From positions 1 through 50,856 of the forward strand of contig JANWHA010000100.1 of the NCBI GenBank assembly GCA_025450635.1: 50,856 nt of DNA, written 5' to 3'. Each line of letters starts with the position of its first letter. Position 1 is the stretch's first letter. The notes under the pieces were generated by a model. That model worked only from the letters and a program-made list of their open reading frames with translations, was not told the origin of the DNA and did not search any database. The DNA comes from Croceibacterium sp. Lineage in GTDB: Bacteria > Pseudomonadota > Alphaproteobacteria > Sphingomonadales > Sphingomonadaceae. Below are positions 1 to 10,766 of the stretch, piece by piece. Both the position numbers and the translations under genes were made by a program.

Positions 1-70
1 CCATGGCCGGCGCGGCCGCCAACCCGGCGAACGCCACGGCAACTGCCAGCGCCCTGAGGTAAGATTTCAT
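1..70 (-). CDS. Exported protein, N-terminal fragment (truncated by window edge)
   Basis: Only the first 23 codons are inside the window. They begin with an ATG at 68-70 preceded, in the reading direction, by a good AGGAG ribosome site. The translation (Met-Lys-Ser-Tyr-Leu-Arg, then a hydrophobic Ala/Val/Leu run ending Ala-Ala-Ala-Pro-Ala-Met) has the shape of a Sec signal peptide, so the product is probably secreted or periplasmic. The mature protein lies outside the window and nothing can be said about its function. It is transcribed in the same direction as pyrF and begins about 60 bases after it. Confidence 0.6.
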   Translation of the reverse strand, partial: MKSYLRALAVAVAFAGLAAAPAM

Positions 71-128
71 CGACGGCACTCCTCTCAACTGAGAGTAGTA
101 ATCGCCCACCGCCTTTCGGGTGCCTGAA

Positions 129-803
129 CTAGAGCGTCGCCTCGATCGCCCGCGCCGCCTCGACCGGGTCTTCCGCGCGGCTGATCGGGCGGCCGACCAC
201 CAGCACGCTCGCGCCGTCGTCGCGCGCCTGACGCGGGGTGACGACGCGCTTCTGGTCGGCGTGGTTGCCATTCATGCGCAGGCCGGGGACGACGAAGAAG
301 CCGTCCTTCCAGCGCTTGTGCACCGCGCGGACTTCGTGCCCCGAGCAGACGATGCCGTCGAGGCCCGCGGCCTGCGCCAGCTCGGCCAGGCGCATGACCT
401 GGTCGTGCGCGTTGCCCTCCACGCCCGTTCGCATCAGGTCGCGTTCGTCGAGACTGGTGAGCAGAGTCACGCCGACCACCTTGGTGCCGTTGGCGGCCGC
501 GGCCTTGGCGTCTTCCATCATGGCCCGCCCGCCGCTCGTGTGCACGGTGACAATCGCCGGCTCGAGCACGTGGACCGCCTGCATGGCCCCGGCGACGGTG
601 TTGGGGATGTCGTGGAACTTCAGGTCGAGGAAGATCGGCAGGCCGACATGGGCGATCTCGTGGACCCCGTGGTGGCCGTGGGCGCAGAAGAATTCGAGCC
701 CGAGCTTGAACCCGCCTACGTGCGCTTTGACTCTTTCGGCGAGTGCCTTTGCCGCGTCGAGTTGCGGGACATCGAGAGCCAGGTAGACGGGGTTGCTCAC
801 CAT
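129..803 (-). CDS. pyrF: Orotidine 5'-phosphate decarboxylase
   Basis: Decarboxylates OMP to UMP, the last step of de novo pyrimidine synthesis, in the cytoplasm. The 224-residue product has the usual length for bacterial PyrF. It shows the N-terminal strand (residues 4-11, VYLALDVP), the catalytic DLKFHDIPNT segment holding the Asp-Lys-Asp charge network, and the phosphate-binding VVGRPI segment near the C-terminus. The ATG start at 803-801 overlaps the TAA stop of the upstream LapA-like gene by one base (TAATG), so the two are probably translationally coupled. A much longer frame is open upstream but codes for no PyrF sequence; homology begins at this ATG. Confidence 0.95.
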   Translation of the reverse strand: MVSNPVYLALDVPQLDAAKALAERVKAHVGGFKLGLEFFCAHGHHGVHEIAHVGLPIFLDLKFHDIPNTVAGAMQAVHVLEPAIVTVHTSGGRAMMEDAKAAAANGTKVVGVTLLTSLDERDLMRTGVEGNAHDQVMRLAELAQAAGLDGIVCSGHEVRAVHKRWKDGFFVVPGLRMNGNHADQKRVVTPRQARDDGASVLVVGRPISRAEDPVEAARAIEATL

Positions 804-1141
804 TACTCCGATTTCAGCGGACCCGGGTTTTCGACCGGATGCTCGGGCGCGACCACGGGATCGGCGGCCGGCGCGGGCGGCGCCACCGGGGTCACCGCGG
901 CCGTTCGCGCGGCGGTTTCGAGCGAGCCGATCCGCCGCTGCAGGTAAAATGTCTTGCCGCGGTGCAGCAGCCACATTGGTATCAGGCCGATCAGGAACGA
1001 GATCACCACCAGCGCCGGGATCTTGGTTTCGAGCACCAGCCCTTCCCAGATCTTGACCTCGACGGGATTCCAGTTGTTGATCGAGAAGATCAGCAGGACC
1101 ACCAGCAGCAGCACCCAGACGATCGTGCGGACGATTTGCAT
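803..1141 (-). CDS. LapA-domain (DUF1049) inner-membrane protein
   Basis: A 112-residue membrane protein with two hydrophobic segments (about residues 5-22 and 40-58). They are separated by a short polar stretch containing the NNWNPVEV pattern typical of the LapA/DUF1049 family. A charged helix and a Pro/Ala-rich tail follow. In Enterobacteria LapA works with LapB in controlling LpxC turnover and LPS assembly. No lapB is visible here, and pairing with pyrF is common in alphaproteobacteria, so the role is inferred from family only. The gene ends one base into the pyrF start codon and lies 77 bases downstream of purB, in the same direction, consistent with a purB-lapA-pyrF transcript. Confidence 0.8.
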   Translation of the reverse strand: MQIVRTIVWVLLLVVLLIFSINNWNPVEVKIWEGLVLETKIPALVVISFLIGLIPMWLLHRGKTFYLQRRIGSLETAARTAAVTPVAPPAPAADPVVAPEHPVENPGPLKSE

Positions 1142-1218
1142 GGCGCTTCGTCTCCCCTACTTGCGATGGCTGAGTGCTAGGGGGATTGGCGGCGGAAGGA
1201 AAGGGGAGAGGACTCGCC

Positions 1219-2532
<1,314 letters not shown>

Positions 2533-2757
2533 CGAGAACTCCGGGTGGAACTGTGCGGCAGCCGCTAGGATGGGCGCCGCCGGATGGCAAGCGGCGGCTC
2601 CGCGCAGGATCGTGCGGCGGGCGGCGAGTTTGCGACGAAATGCTGCGTAAAGCTGTGGATTTCGGCAAGAACTGCCCGAAACTGTAAACCTGTGTTCATG
2701 TTCATCCGATAGAAAGGTGGCGACCGGCGGGGTCGCCGGCGGGATCATTGTTGGCGG

Positions 2758-3567
2758 TTGGGCCGGGGGGTCGGATTGCGGTTTGGATGGGGCTGCCTCG
2801 CGCTGCTCGCGGGGGCTTTCGTATATCTTGCACCGAATGTCGGGGCGCATGCCGCCGCGCCGGAAGCGCCGCCTGTGCCGAAGCCGCCGCTGGTCGCGAT
2901 TATCGACAGCGGGATCGCCAGGACGCCCGAATTGCAGAAATTCCTGGTCGCGGAGTACGACCTCGGCGCAACGCCGGCCCGCCCGGCCTTCCAGCCGCGC
3001 TATGATCACGGGACGATGGTCGCCACGATCATGGAGCGCGAAGCGAAAGAGCCGATCGACATCGTCTCGTTTCGCATCGACGACCTGCAAGGCTGCCCGC
3101 AAGACGCCAACCCGCCGTGCCAGCACGACGTGAAGCCAATCGCCGAGGCCATTCGCAAGGCGACCGAAATGGGCGTCAGCGCCATCAACATCTCGCTCAA
3201 CCTCAAGGACGACCCGCGGATCGTCGACGCCGTCCGTGACGCGGCCGCGCGCGGCATCAAGGTGGTGATGGCCGCCGGCAACGACGGCCTCGATCACCCG
3301 GGCAACCTCGGCATGGCGCGCGCGGGTTACCCGAACACCGTGCTGGTTGGCGCGCTCGAGGCCAATGGCCAGCCGTGGAAAGGCACGAACAAGCCCCAGG
3401 CCGACACTACCGGCTACCGCTACGCCTGGCAGCTCGGCGTCGATGTCCCGACGGTCATGGCCAACGGTACCGAGGCGATCGCCACCGGCACCTCGTTCGC
3501 GGTGCCGATCGAAACGGCGAAGCTGCTGACCGAGCCGAAGGCGACGACAATCGCGTTGTCGAGCTAG
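2758..3567 (+). CDS. Minimal secreted S8 (subtilisin-like) serine peptidase
   Basis: A 269-residue protein with an N-terminal hydrophobic segment (about residues 7-34, signal peptide or anchor) and a compact subtilase domain. The catalytic triad is visible as Asp50 in IIDSGI, His84 in DHGTMVA and Ser246 in GTSFAVP, with oxyanion Asn175 in AAGNDG. It lacks the propeptide and C-terminal domains of larger subtilases, so its activation and substrate are unknown. The start is uncertain: no ATG is available in the open frame, and the TTG at 2758 is used because it places the hydrophobic segment at the N-terminus. An in-frame TAG at 2710 limits the frame. It is divergent from purB and followed by a terminator-like hairpin. 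Confidence 0.8.
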   Translation: MGRGVGLRFGWGCLALLAGAFVYLAPNVGAHAAAPEAPPVPKPPLVAIIDSGIARTPELQKFLVAEYDLGATPARPAFQPRYDHGTMVATIMEREAKEPIDIVSFRIDDLQGCPQDANPPCQHDVKPIAEAIRKATEMGVSAINISLNLKDDPRIVDAVRDAAARGIKVVMAAGNDGLDHPGNLGMARAGYPNTVLVGALEANGQPWKGTNKPQADTTGYRYAWQLGVDVPTVMANGTEAIATGTSFAVPIETAKLLTEPKATTIALSS

Positions 3568-3960
3568 AGCGCGAGCCGCGGGCCAGCCGTCCGGCCGGTG
3601 TTGCAGCAAATGCAAGTTCGCGAAAGTCATGCCTATCGCTCTTGGAAAGTTTTCCCAAAAGTGGCCCGCCCAGAAACGCGAAAACCGCGCTTTCGGCGCG
3701 GTTTTCGAGAGGCGGTGATGAGGGCCGGCGGCTCATGCGCCGGTGATTCGATGGGGCATCCGGCGACGGTGGCAGATCGGGGGCGAGTAGGAAAATGGTT
3801 TCTCGGTCGGGCTGGTCCCATCTTGCCTCGCCTGAGCAAGCCCGGCGTTCCTTCGAACCTGGCTGCCGCTGCTTCAGTCATTGTCATTGTAAAGCAACCC
3901 GCTAACCTGTGGCCGACAACGGCAAGTGACGGGGCGCTTGCCGCCAAGGGGGTCTCGAAG
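3568..3960. other. Intergenic region with terminator and leader of the transglutaminase-family gene
   Basis: No credible gene is seen in these 393 bases; the open frame that crosses them has no conserved protein sequence. It contains the strong hairpin at 3679-3707 and, directly before the next gene, a purine-rich AAGGGGG ribosome site. Confidence 0.5.
3679..3707. terminator. Rho-independent terminator-like hairpin, bidirectional
   Basis: A perfect 12-bp stem, with arms at 3679-3690 and 3696-3707, closes a 5-base loop. The arms have the sequence CGAAAACCGCGC and its complement. The A-run on one flank and T-run on the other allow termination in both directions. It lies about 110 bases after the subtilase stop codon. 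Confidence 0.7.
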
Positions 3961-6756
3961 ATGCGTTTCAATCCGATGCTGATGTGTGCGGTCGTGCTGT
4001 TCGCGCCGGCGCCCGCAATGGCCGGCGACAAGGTTTTGCAAGGAAAGGCGCCGGACTGGGTCACGCAAGCCACTCTCGACCCGGCCTCGGCCAAGGGAAA
4101 ACCATCGCAACTGATTGCGGACTATCAGTATCGCATCGAAAAGGGCGAGGTCTTTTCCTACGTCGACAATGCCTTCAGGATCGATGATCCCGACACGCTG
4201 ATGGCTCAGAACACCGTCAGCCTGACATGGCTGCCGGACAAGGGCGATCTCAAGATTCACCACCTCGAAATCTATCGGGACGGCAAAGTCATCGATCTGC
4301 TCGCGAACGGCGCCAAGTTCGACGTGATCAGGCGCGAGCCGGGGTTGGAAAGCCGCCTGCTCGACGGTGAGCTCACCGCCACCCTGTCGGTCCCGGGCCT
4401 GCGCGTCGGCGACATCCTGCGGACGACTTATACCATTTCCACCCATGACCAGGCGCTCGGGAACGAGGCGCAAGTGCTGCAAGCGCTCGGGAGCGAGCCG
4501 TGGCGGGTCGACATGGGACGGGCGATCGTCAGCTGGCCGCAGGACGAGCAGATGTACTGGAAGGCCGAAGCGAAGGCAGGCGTCAAGGACCCCGAACTGC
4601 GCAACGGCTACCGCTATCTCACCGTCAAGCTGCCGCTCGCCGAGCCCAAGGAAATGCCCAAAGACGCGCCCTGGCGCTACCAACGTCCTTCGGTCTTGCG
4701 GGTCGGCACCTACCCGAGCTGGAAGGACCTGTCGAAACAGATGGCGCCGTACTACGCCGCCGCGTCGGACGTGGCCGCCGGCGGAGCGGTCGCCAAGCAG
4801 GCTGCGGCGATCATGCAGAAAAGCAACGATCCGTTGACGCGCGCGGCGTTGGCGACGCGGCTGGTGCAGGATCAGGTCAGCTATCTGCTCAACGGCCTCA
4901 ACGGCGGCAACTACCTGCCGCAGCGGGCGGAATTCACCTGGGACAAGCGGTATGGCGACTGCAAGGCCAAGTCGGTCCTGCTCCTCGCGCTGCTGAAGCA
5001 GATGGGTATCGAGGCGGAGCCGGCGCTGGTCGCGAGTTCGGGTGGAGACGCATTGCCCGAAATCCTTCCGATTCCGGGAGATTTCGACCACGTCATCGTC
5101 CACGCCCGCATCTCCGGGACCGATTATTGGCTTGACGGCACCTCCACGGGCACTCGCCTGGCCAATGTCGCGGACGTACCGCCGTTCCATTATGCCCTGC
5201 CGCTGCGGGCAGGCGGGTCCGACCTGATGCCGATGACCACGCGCGACGAGACGCAGCCGGACCTGACGATAACCGGCAGGATGGATCACTCGGCGGGCGT
5301 GGATTTCCCGCAGCTGTTCACGATTACGGTGCAAGGTTACGGAGCGTCCGGCGCGGCGGTCGAATCCATGGCCGACGCGAATGATCCCAAGCTGCTGCGG
5401 CGGCTCGCCGGCACTTTTGCCGAGCAGGGGGGCATCGGCCAGGGAGCCGTCAGTTCGATACGCGTAAGCTACGACAAGGAGAACGCGATCGGCCGCATGG
5501 TTATCGAAGGGATCGCGAGCCCCAGCTTCAAGTGGCAGGACGGCAAGTTCGTCGTCGACACCGGCGGTCCGACCGACGGCATCGATTTCAATCCGGACCG
5601 GGCGCGGCCGGAATGGCGCGATATACCGGTGGCGACGCAGGGCCCTTCCTACGTGAGGATCGATTTTTCCATGGCTCTGCCGGAACACGGCAAGGGTTTC
5701 TCGCTCAGCGGACCGGAACGGCTGGAAACGCGGTTCGCCAATACCCGCATCATCGCCACGGGCAAGCTGGCCGAGGGCATGATCCGCGGCGGTGCCGAAA
5801 TTTGGCAGACGCTCGGCGAAATAGCGCCGGCCGACGTGGCCGAAGCAAAGCGGCAGGCGCGGCGCATCAAGGCCGAGCTCGCCAAGCTTGTTGCCCCAAC
5901 CACGGTGACCTGGCGCTGGGATCTGGACGAGAAGCAGCGGCAGGCGAAGGCGGCCCCGATCCTGGCCGCATACGACAAGGCCATCGCCTTCGCTCTCGAA
6001 GACGATTTCAATCCGCTTGTTCAGAAGGCGCAGTTCCTGCAGGGCATCTACGATTACCCCGCGGCGCTCGCCGCCTACAATCAACTCATCGACAAGTCCC
6101 CGTCGGCGTGGGCACATCTGCAACGCTCGTCGGTCTTGCTGGCCCTGGGTCGGCGGCCCGACGCGATCGCCGATCTGAAATCGGCTTACGATCTCGAGCC
6201 CGCAAACGGCACCGCTTTCGAGCTGGCGAAGGAGCTCGCCTATGACGGCAAGGCCGACGACGCCCAGAAGCTGCTCGAATCCCTCGCGGTACAAGAGGAC
6301 GAGCGCGCCGGGTTCGCCGATGCCCAGGCCACCGTCGAGGGGTTGAAAGGCGACTCGAAAGACGCGCTCACGGTGCTGGCCGATGCGATTGCCGACAAGC
6401 CGGAGAACTCGGATGTCCTGAACTCGGACTGCTGGTTCCGCGGCCTGTTCAACGTGGCCCTCGACACCGCGGTGAGCGAATGCACGCATGCGGTGGAACG
6501 AGCGAGCAGCCCGGCCGCCGCGCTCGACAGCCGCGCCCTCGTCGAGTTCAGGCTCGGCAACTACGATGCCGCGCTCGCCGACCTCAATTCGGTGCTCAAG
6601 CTTGCCCCGGCCATCCCAGCCTCGCGCTTCATGCGCGGCGTGGTCCGCCTCAAGAAGGGCGACGATCAGGGCCGCGAGGACATCCAGGCGGCGTTGCGTA
6701 TGTCGCCGAGCCTGGCCACTTTCTATGCTCGGCACGGAATCGCTCCGATCACCTGA
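3961..6756 (+). CDS. DUF3857 / transglutaminase-like / TPR exported protein
   Basis: A 931-residue protein with a signal peptide (residues 1-20, cleavage near AMA-G), an N-terminal DUF3857 beta domain and a transglutaminase-like core. The putative catalytic triad is Cys334 (YGDCKAKS), His377 (DFDHVIVHA) and Asp392 (WLDGT). A further beta-rich region follows, then a C-terminal TPR array (about residues 680-930). Such proteins are frequent in Bacteroidetes and sphingomonads; most have no known substrate, and a protease-like or cross-linking role is inference. Start: ATG at 3961 with AAGGGGG upstream; the frame upstream of it has no signal-like sequence. It is convergent with radC, 14 bases apart, and stands alone transcriptionally. 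Confidence 0.85.
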   Translation: MRFNPMLMCAVVLFAPAPAMAGDKVLQGKAPDWVTQATLDPASAKGKPSQLIADYQYRIEKGEVFSYVDNAFRIDDPDTLMAQNTVSLTWLPDKGDLKIHHLEIYRDGKVIDLLANGAKFDVIRREPGLESRLLDGELTATLSVPGLRVGDILRTTYTISTHDQALGNEAQVLQALGSEPWRVDMGRAIVSWPQDEQMYWKAEAKAGVKDPELRNGYRYLTVKLPLAEPKEMPKDAPWRYQRPSVLRVGTYPSWKDLSKQMAPYYAAASDVAAGGAVAKQAAAIMQKSNDPLTRAALATRLVQDQVSYLLNGLNGGNYLPQRAEFTWDKRYGDCKAKSVLLLALLKQMGIEAEPALVASSGGDALPEILPIPGDFDHVIVHARISGTDYWLDGTSTGTRLANVADVPPFHYALPLRAGGSDLMPMTTRDETQPDLTITGRMDHSAGVDFPQLFTITVQGYGASGAAVESMADANDPKLLRRLAGTFAEQGGIGQGAVSSIRVSYDKENAIGRMVIEGIASPSFKWQDGKFVVDTGGPTDGIDFNPDRARPEWRDIPVATQGPSYVRIDFSMALPEHGKGFSLSGPERLETRFANTRIIATGKLAEGMIRGGAEIWQTLGEIAPADVAEAKRQARRIKAELAKLVAPTTVTWRWDLDEKQRQAKAAPILAAYDKAIAFALEDDFNPLVQKAQFLQGIYDYPAALAAYNQLIDKSPSAWAHLQRSSVLLALGRRPDAIADLKSAYDLEPANGTAFELAKELAYDGKADDAQKLLESLAVQEDERAGFADAQATVEGLKGDSKDALTVLADAIADKPENSDVLNSDCWFRGLFNVALDTAVSECTHAVERASSPAAALDSRALVEFRLGNYDAALADLNSVLKLAPAIPASRFMRGVVRLKKGDDQGREDIQAALRMSPSLATFYARHGIAPIT

Positions 6757-6770
6757 GGAAGATCGACAGC

Positions 6771-7504
6771 CTAAACCAATCCCTTCGCCTTCAGGCTGAC
6801 ATGCCCCTCGCGGCCCACGATCACGTGGTCGTGAACCGTAATTCCCAGCAGCCGCCCGGCCTCGGCGATGCGGGCGGTGATCTGGATGTCGGCGCGGCTC
6901 GGCTCGGGGTTGCCGCTCGGGTGGTTGTGGACCAGGATCAGCGCCGTCGCGCCGACTTCCAGCGCCTTCTTGACCACTTCGCGCGGGTGATCGCCGCTTC
7001 GTCGATGGTTCCTTCCTGCGCCATGTGGTCGAGGATCAGGCGGTTGCGCGTGTCGAGGTACAGCACCCGCACGCGCTCGACCGTGAGGTGGGCCATGTCG
7101 ATCGCCAGGTAATCGAGCAGCGCCTGCCAGCTGCCGAGCACCGGCTTCTGGCGCACCTCGCTGCGGGCCATGCGCCGGGCGGCGAGCGCCACGGCCTTGA
7201 GCGCGGCGGCGCTGACTTCGCCCATGCCCTCGACTTCGGCCAGCGAGTTGTGATCGGCGTTGAGCACGCCGGCGAGCGAGCCGAAGCGAGCGAGCAGGGC
7301 CTTGGCGGTCGGCTTGGTGTCGCCCTGGCGGCGGGCGGCGAAGAGCAGGTATTCGAGCACCTCGTAATCGGCCAGCGCCTCCGCCCCGCCGTCGAGCAGC
7401 CGCCGTCGCAGTCGCTCGCGGTGGCCGCTGCCCCCGTGGTCGTCACGCGGCGATTGGTGCGGTTTGTCGGTCAAATGCGTTGGACCCCCTGACGCCGCCC
7501 GCAT
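6771..7504 (-). pseudogene. radC: radC (JAMM/RadC family), interrupted by a -1 frameshift
   Basis: Two reading frames together make one RadC protein. The upstream frame (7504 down to about 6990) has the helix-hairpin-helix-like N-terminal half, starting Met-Arg-Ala-Ala-Ser-Gly and ending [17 protein letters not shown]. The downstream frame (about 6989 to 6771) continues with [20 protein letters not shown] and the intact JAMM metal-site motif HNHPSGN-x5-AD. The junction reads ATCACCCGCGCGAAG on the coding strand, where family members have Ile-His-Pro-Arg-Glu; one missing C near 6989-6990 accounts for it. Unrepaired, translation ends at 6938 after 188 residues without the JAMM motif; repaired length would be about 244. 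RadC function is unsettled (not a classical repair gene). Either a real disruption or a sequencing error; no slippery sequence suggests programmed shifting. Confidence 0.85.
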
Positions 7505-7541
7505 TGCCTTTGCGGCGGCTTGCGCGCAAGGGTCACCGCCA

Positions 7542-10500
7542 ATGGCGCAGGATGCCGAGTACGACACCACCGCGCAAACACCCGGACGGCGGCGCTCGTT
7601 CTGGTGGCGCTGGATCGCCCTTCCGCTGCTGCTGATCCTTGCCGCGGTCGCGCTGGCGCTGTGGTTCCAGCGCCACACGATCGCCGGCAACGTGATCGAC
7701 AATTACCTGCGTTCGCACCACGTGCGCGCAACCTACAAGATCGATCACATCGGCGGCACCCGCCAGGTGTTGAGCAACATCGTCGTCGGCGATCCGAACC
7801 ATCCCGACCTCACGGTGGAGCGCGCCGAAGTGGCCATCCGCTATCGGCTGGGCTTTCCCGCCATCGCCGGCGTGGTGCTGGTGCGGCCGCGGCTGTATGG
7901 CACTTACCTGCACGGCAAGCTCAGCTTCGGCGCGCTCGATCCGCTGATCTTCCAGCCGAAGCAACCCCGGCAGCCGTTCGAGCTGCCCGATTACTCGCTC
8001 GATCTGATCGACGGCCGCGCCCTGCTCGAAACCGACTACGGCCCGGTAGGGATCAAAGCCGAGGGCAAGGGCTACCTGCGCGGAGGTTTCGCGGGCAAGC
8101 TCGCGGCGACCGCGCCGCAATTGACCTTCGGCAAGTGCAGCCTGGCCGGAACCACGCTTTATGTCGACGTCGGCATCGACGCCGAGCGGCCGACATTCGC
8201 GGGTCCCGTGCGACTGCGCTCGCTCGACTGCGGCAACGGCTCGCCGCAGGTCGGCGAGACAGCGGTCAAGGCCGAGGTGAAGATCGACCGTGACTTTGCC
8301 GGCGGGGATGGCGCGATCTCCGGCGATAGCCGCGCGGTCAGGTTCGCCGACGCCTTTGCCCAGGCCTTGCGCTTCAATGGCAGGCTGTCCTTCCGCGGGG
8401 GCCAGTTGACCGCCAGCTACAAGGTCGACGCGACCGGCATTGCCCATCCACAGGCACAGCTTGCCGCCCTTGCCGCCAGCGGGTCCCTTCGCGCCGGCGA
8501 GGGCTTCAACTGGATAAGGCTCGAAACGGCTTTCAAGGGGAGCAGCCTCGTGCCCGGCCCGGGCTTGGACGCCACACTCGGCAAGGCGGCCGCCAGCGCC
8601 GGCAACACCTTGCCCGGCGCCGTGCTGCGCAAGATTCACGCCGGGTTGCTGCGAGAGGCAAAGGGCAGCGCGCTGACCGGGGAGGCCAGCTGGAGCAAGA
8701 CCGGCGCCATCACCAGCCTGGTCATTCCCCAGGCAAGCGTGATCGGCGGCAGCGGGGAACCGTTGCTGTCATTGTCTCGCTTCCAGTACGGCAACGACAG
8801 CGCAGGCATCCCGCGCCTGGCGGGGAGCATCGCGACCGGCGGACGCGACCTACCGCGGATCGAGGCCAGCATCCAGCAGCAGGGAAGCGGGGGGTTCAGC
8901 GCGCAACTGGCCATGGCCACCTACCAGGCGCCCGGCGGCAGCATTGCCATTCCGTCACTGGCGCTGGTTTCGAAGGGCAACCGGATCGGCTTCGCCGGGC
9001 GGGCGATCCTGAGTGGCGATCTGCCCGGAGGCCACGCCGAAGGGCTGCTGTTACCGATTTCGGGCAACTGGTCGAGGACGGCCGGCCTCGCCGTATGGCG
9101 CCAATGCACGCCGATCGCCTTCGATTCGCTGCGCTTTGCCAACCTTACGCTCCAGCGTCGCGGGCTGACGATCTGTCCGGCGAAAGGCCAGCCGATCGTG
9201 CGCTACGGCAACGCCGGCCTGAGGATTGCCGCGGGGATAGCCTCGCTCGACGTCGCCGGCACGTTCGGCCGGACGCCGATCGCCATCCGCAGCGGCCCGA
9301 TAGGCTTCGCCTATCCCGGCTCCGTCACGGCTCGCCAGCTGCTGGTCACGCTGGGGCCGCGCGCCACGGCGACGACGTTCGCCGTCAGCGACCTGACGGC
9401 ACACGTCGGCAAGACCATCGCCGGACGCTTCGGCGGGACCGACGTCAAGCTGTTCAGCGTCCCGATGGACATCGTCCAGGCCAGCGGCGCGTGGGATTAC
9501 GCCGGCGGAAAGCTGCATATCGCCGACGGCGCCTTCCGGCTGATCGACCGGCAGAAGCCACCGCGGTTCGAGCCGCTGGCTTCGAGCGGCGCCACGCTCT
9601 CGCTGGCGAACAACCTCATTACCGCCGACGCCGTGCTGCGGGTGCCGAACGGCGGACAGGAAGTGACGAGGGTCGCCTTGCGGCACGATCTCGCCACCGG
9701 CAGCGGCCATGCCGACCTTTCGGTGCCCGGCATCACCTTCGGCAAGGGCTTCCAGCCCGAGCAGCTGTCGAAGCTGGCGCTCGGCGTGGTCGCCAACGTC
9801 CAGGGAACTGTCACCGGCAACGGACGCATCGACTGGGACGCGAAGGGCGTCACCAGCTCGGGCAAGTTCTCGAGCAACGCGCTCGATTTCGCCGCGTCGT
9901 TCGGCCCGGTCAAGGGCGCGTCCGGAACAGTGGTATTCACTGACCTGCTCGGCCTCACCACCGCGCCCGACCAGGTGATCAACGTGGCTTCGGTCAATCC
10001 GGGGATCGAGGTGATCGACGGCGAAATTTCGTTCCAGCTCAGCAAGGGCCAGGTCCTGACGGTCAACCGCGGCACCTGGCCGTTCATGGGCGGCACGCTG
10101 ACCATGCGGCCGGTGACGCTCAATCTCGGCACCAGCGAGCAACGCGCCTACGTGCTCGACATCAAGGGCCTGGATGCCGCGCAATTCGTCCAGCACATGG
10201 ACTTGGAAAACATCGCCGCGACCGGCATTTTCGATGGCCGGGTGCCGCTGATCTTCGATCCCGACGGCAACGGCCGGATCGAGGGCGGGCACTTGCAGTC
10301 GCGCGGTGGCGGCAACTTGTCCTATGTCGGGGACCTGACCTACAAGGACCTGTCGACGATGGCCAACATGGCTTTCGACGCGCTCCGCTCGCTCGATTAC
10401 CAGGGCATGACGGTGGACATGAACGGACCGCTGACGGGCGAGATCATCACCCGGGTACGGTTCGACGGCGTCAGCCAGGGCAAGGGCGCGACCAAGAACT

Positions 10501-10766
10501 TCATCACCCGCCGCATCGGCAAACTGCCGTTCCGCTTCGTCGTCACCATCACGGCGCCGTTCTACAAGCTGATCAGCAACATCCGCTCGATGTATGACCC
10601 GACGATGGTCCGCAGCCCCGAGGAGCTCGCCAAAGAGGGGCTGCTGGTCGATCAGAACGGCAACGTGGTGCCTGCCGGCAGCGTGCCGACCTCGCCTCCC
10701 GCCCCCGCAAAGCGAACGCCGGGTGAAGCCACCATTCAGCGCCCCGAAAGTGAGAACAAGCCATGA
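7542..10766 (+). CDS. ydbH: YdbH-family AsmA-like intermembrane transport protein
   Basis: A 1074-residue protein with a single N-terminal transmembrane anchor (about residues 22-42, preceded by a basic Arg-rich turn). A long beta-rich periplasmic region follows, typical of the YdbH/TamB/YhdP (AsmA-like) bridge proteins that carry phospholipids from inner to outer membrane. The identification rests on this architecture and on the two following genes, which are the partners found with ydbH in Enterobacteria. Start ATG at 7542 (Met-Ala-Gln-Asp) leaves a short cytoplasmic N-terminus; a longer frame overlaps radC and is not credible. The stop overlaps the ynbE start by four bases (ATGA), indicating coupled translation. 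Confidence 0.85.
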   Translation: MAQDAEYDTTAQTPGRRRSFWWRWIALPLLLILAAVALALWFQRHTIAGNVIDNYLRSHHVRATYKIDHIGGTRQVLSNIVVGDPNHPDLTVERAEVAIRYRLGFPAIAGVVLVRPRLYGTYLHGKLSFGALDPLIFQPKQPRQPFELPDYSLDLIDGRALLETDYGPVGIKAEGKGYLRGGFAGKLAATAPQLTFGKCSLAGTTLYVDVGIDAERPTFAGPVRLRSLDCGNGSPQVGETAVKAEVKIDRDFAGGDGAISGDSRAVRFADAFAQALRFNGRLSFRGGQLTASYKVDATGIAHPQAQLAALAASGSLRAGEGFNWIRLETAFKGSSLVPGPGLDATLGKAAASAGNTLPGAVLRKIHAGLLREAKGSALTGEASWSKTGAITSLVIPQASVIGGSGEPLLSLSRFQYGNDSAGIPRLAGSIATGGRDLPRIEASIQQQGSGGFSAQLAMATYQAPGGSIAIPSLALVSKGNRIGFAGRAILSGDLPGGHAEGLLLPISGNWSRTAGLAVWRQCTPIAFDSLRFANLTLQRRGLTICPAKGQPIVRYGNAGLRIAAGIASLDVAGTFGRTPIAIRSGPIGFAYPGSVTARQLLVTLGPRATATTFAVSDLTAHVGKTIAGRFGGTDVKLFSVPMDIVQASGAWDYAGGKLHIADGAFRLIDRQKPPRFEPLASSGATLSLANNLITADAVLRVPNGGQEVTRVALRHDLATGSGHADLSVPGITFGKGFQPEQLSKLALGVVANVQGTVTGNGRIDWDAKGVTSSGKFSSNALDFAASFGPVKGASGTVVFTDLLGLTTAPDQVINVASVNPGIEVIDGEISFQLSKGQVLTVNRGTWPFMGGTLTMRPVTLNLGTSEQRAYVLDIKGLDAAQFVQHMDLENIAATGIFDGRVPLIFDPDGNGRIEGGHLQSRGGGNLSYVGDLTYKDLSTMANMAFDALRSLDYQGMTVDMNGPLTGEIITRVRFDGVSQGKGATKNFITRRIGKLPFRFVVTITAPFYKLISNIRSMYDPTMVRSPEELAKEGLLVDQNGNVVPAGSVPTSPPAPAKRTPGEATIQRPESENKP

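Noticed and set aside
2533-3630. Upstream extension of purB into an 803-residue protein
   Set aside because: The extension is antisense to the subtilase gene and lacks any domain; PurB homology begins at 2532.
3874-6735. 953-codon open frame on the minus strand opposite the transglutaminase-family gene
   Set aside because: It is the GC-bias shadow of the plus-strand gene: low-complexity Arg/Gly/Val-rich translation, no motif, while the plus strand has a signal peptide, catalytic triad and TPRs.
6960-7010. Programmed ribosomal frameshifting in radC
   Set aside because: No heptameric slippery sequence or downstream structure is visible at the junction, and RadC is not known to use frameshifting; a deletion or sequence error is simpler.
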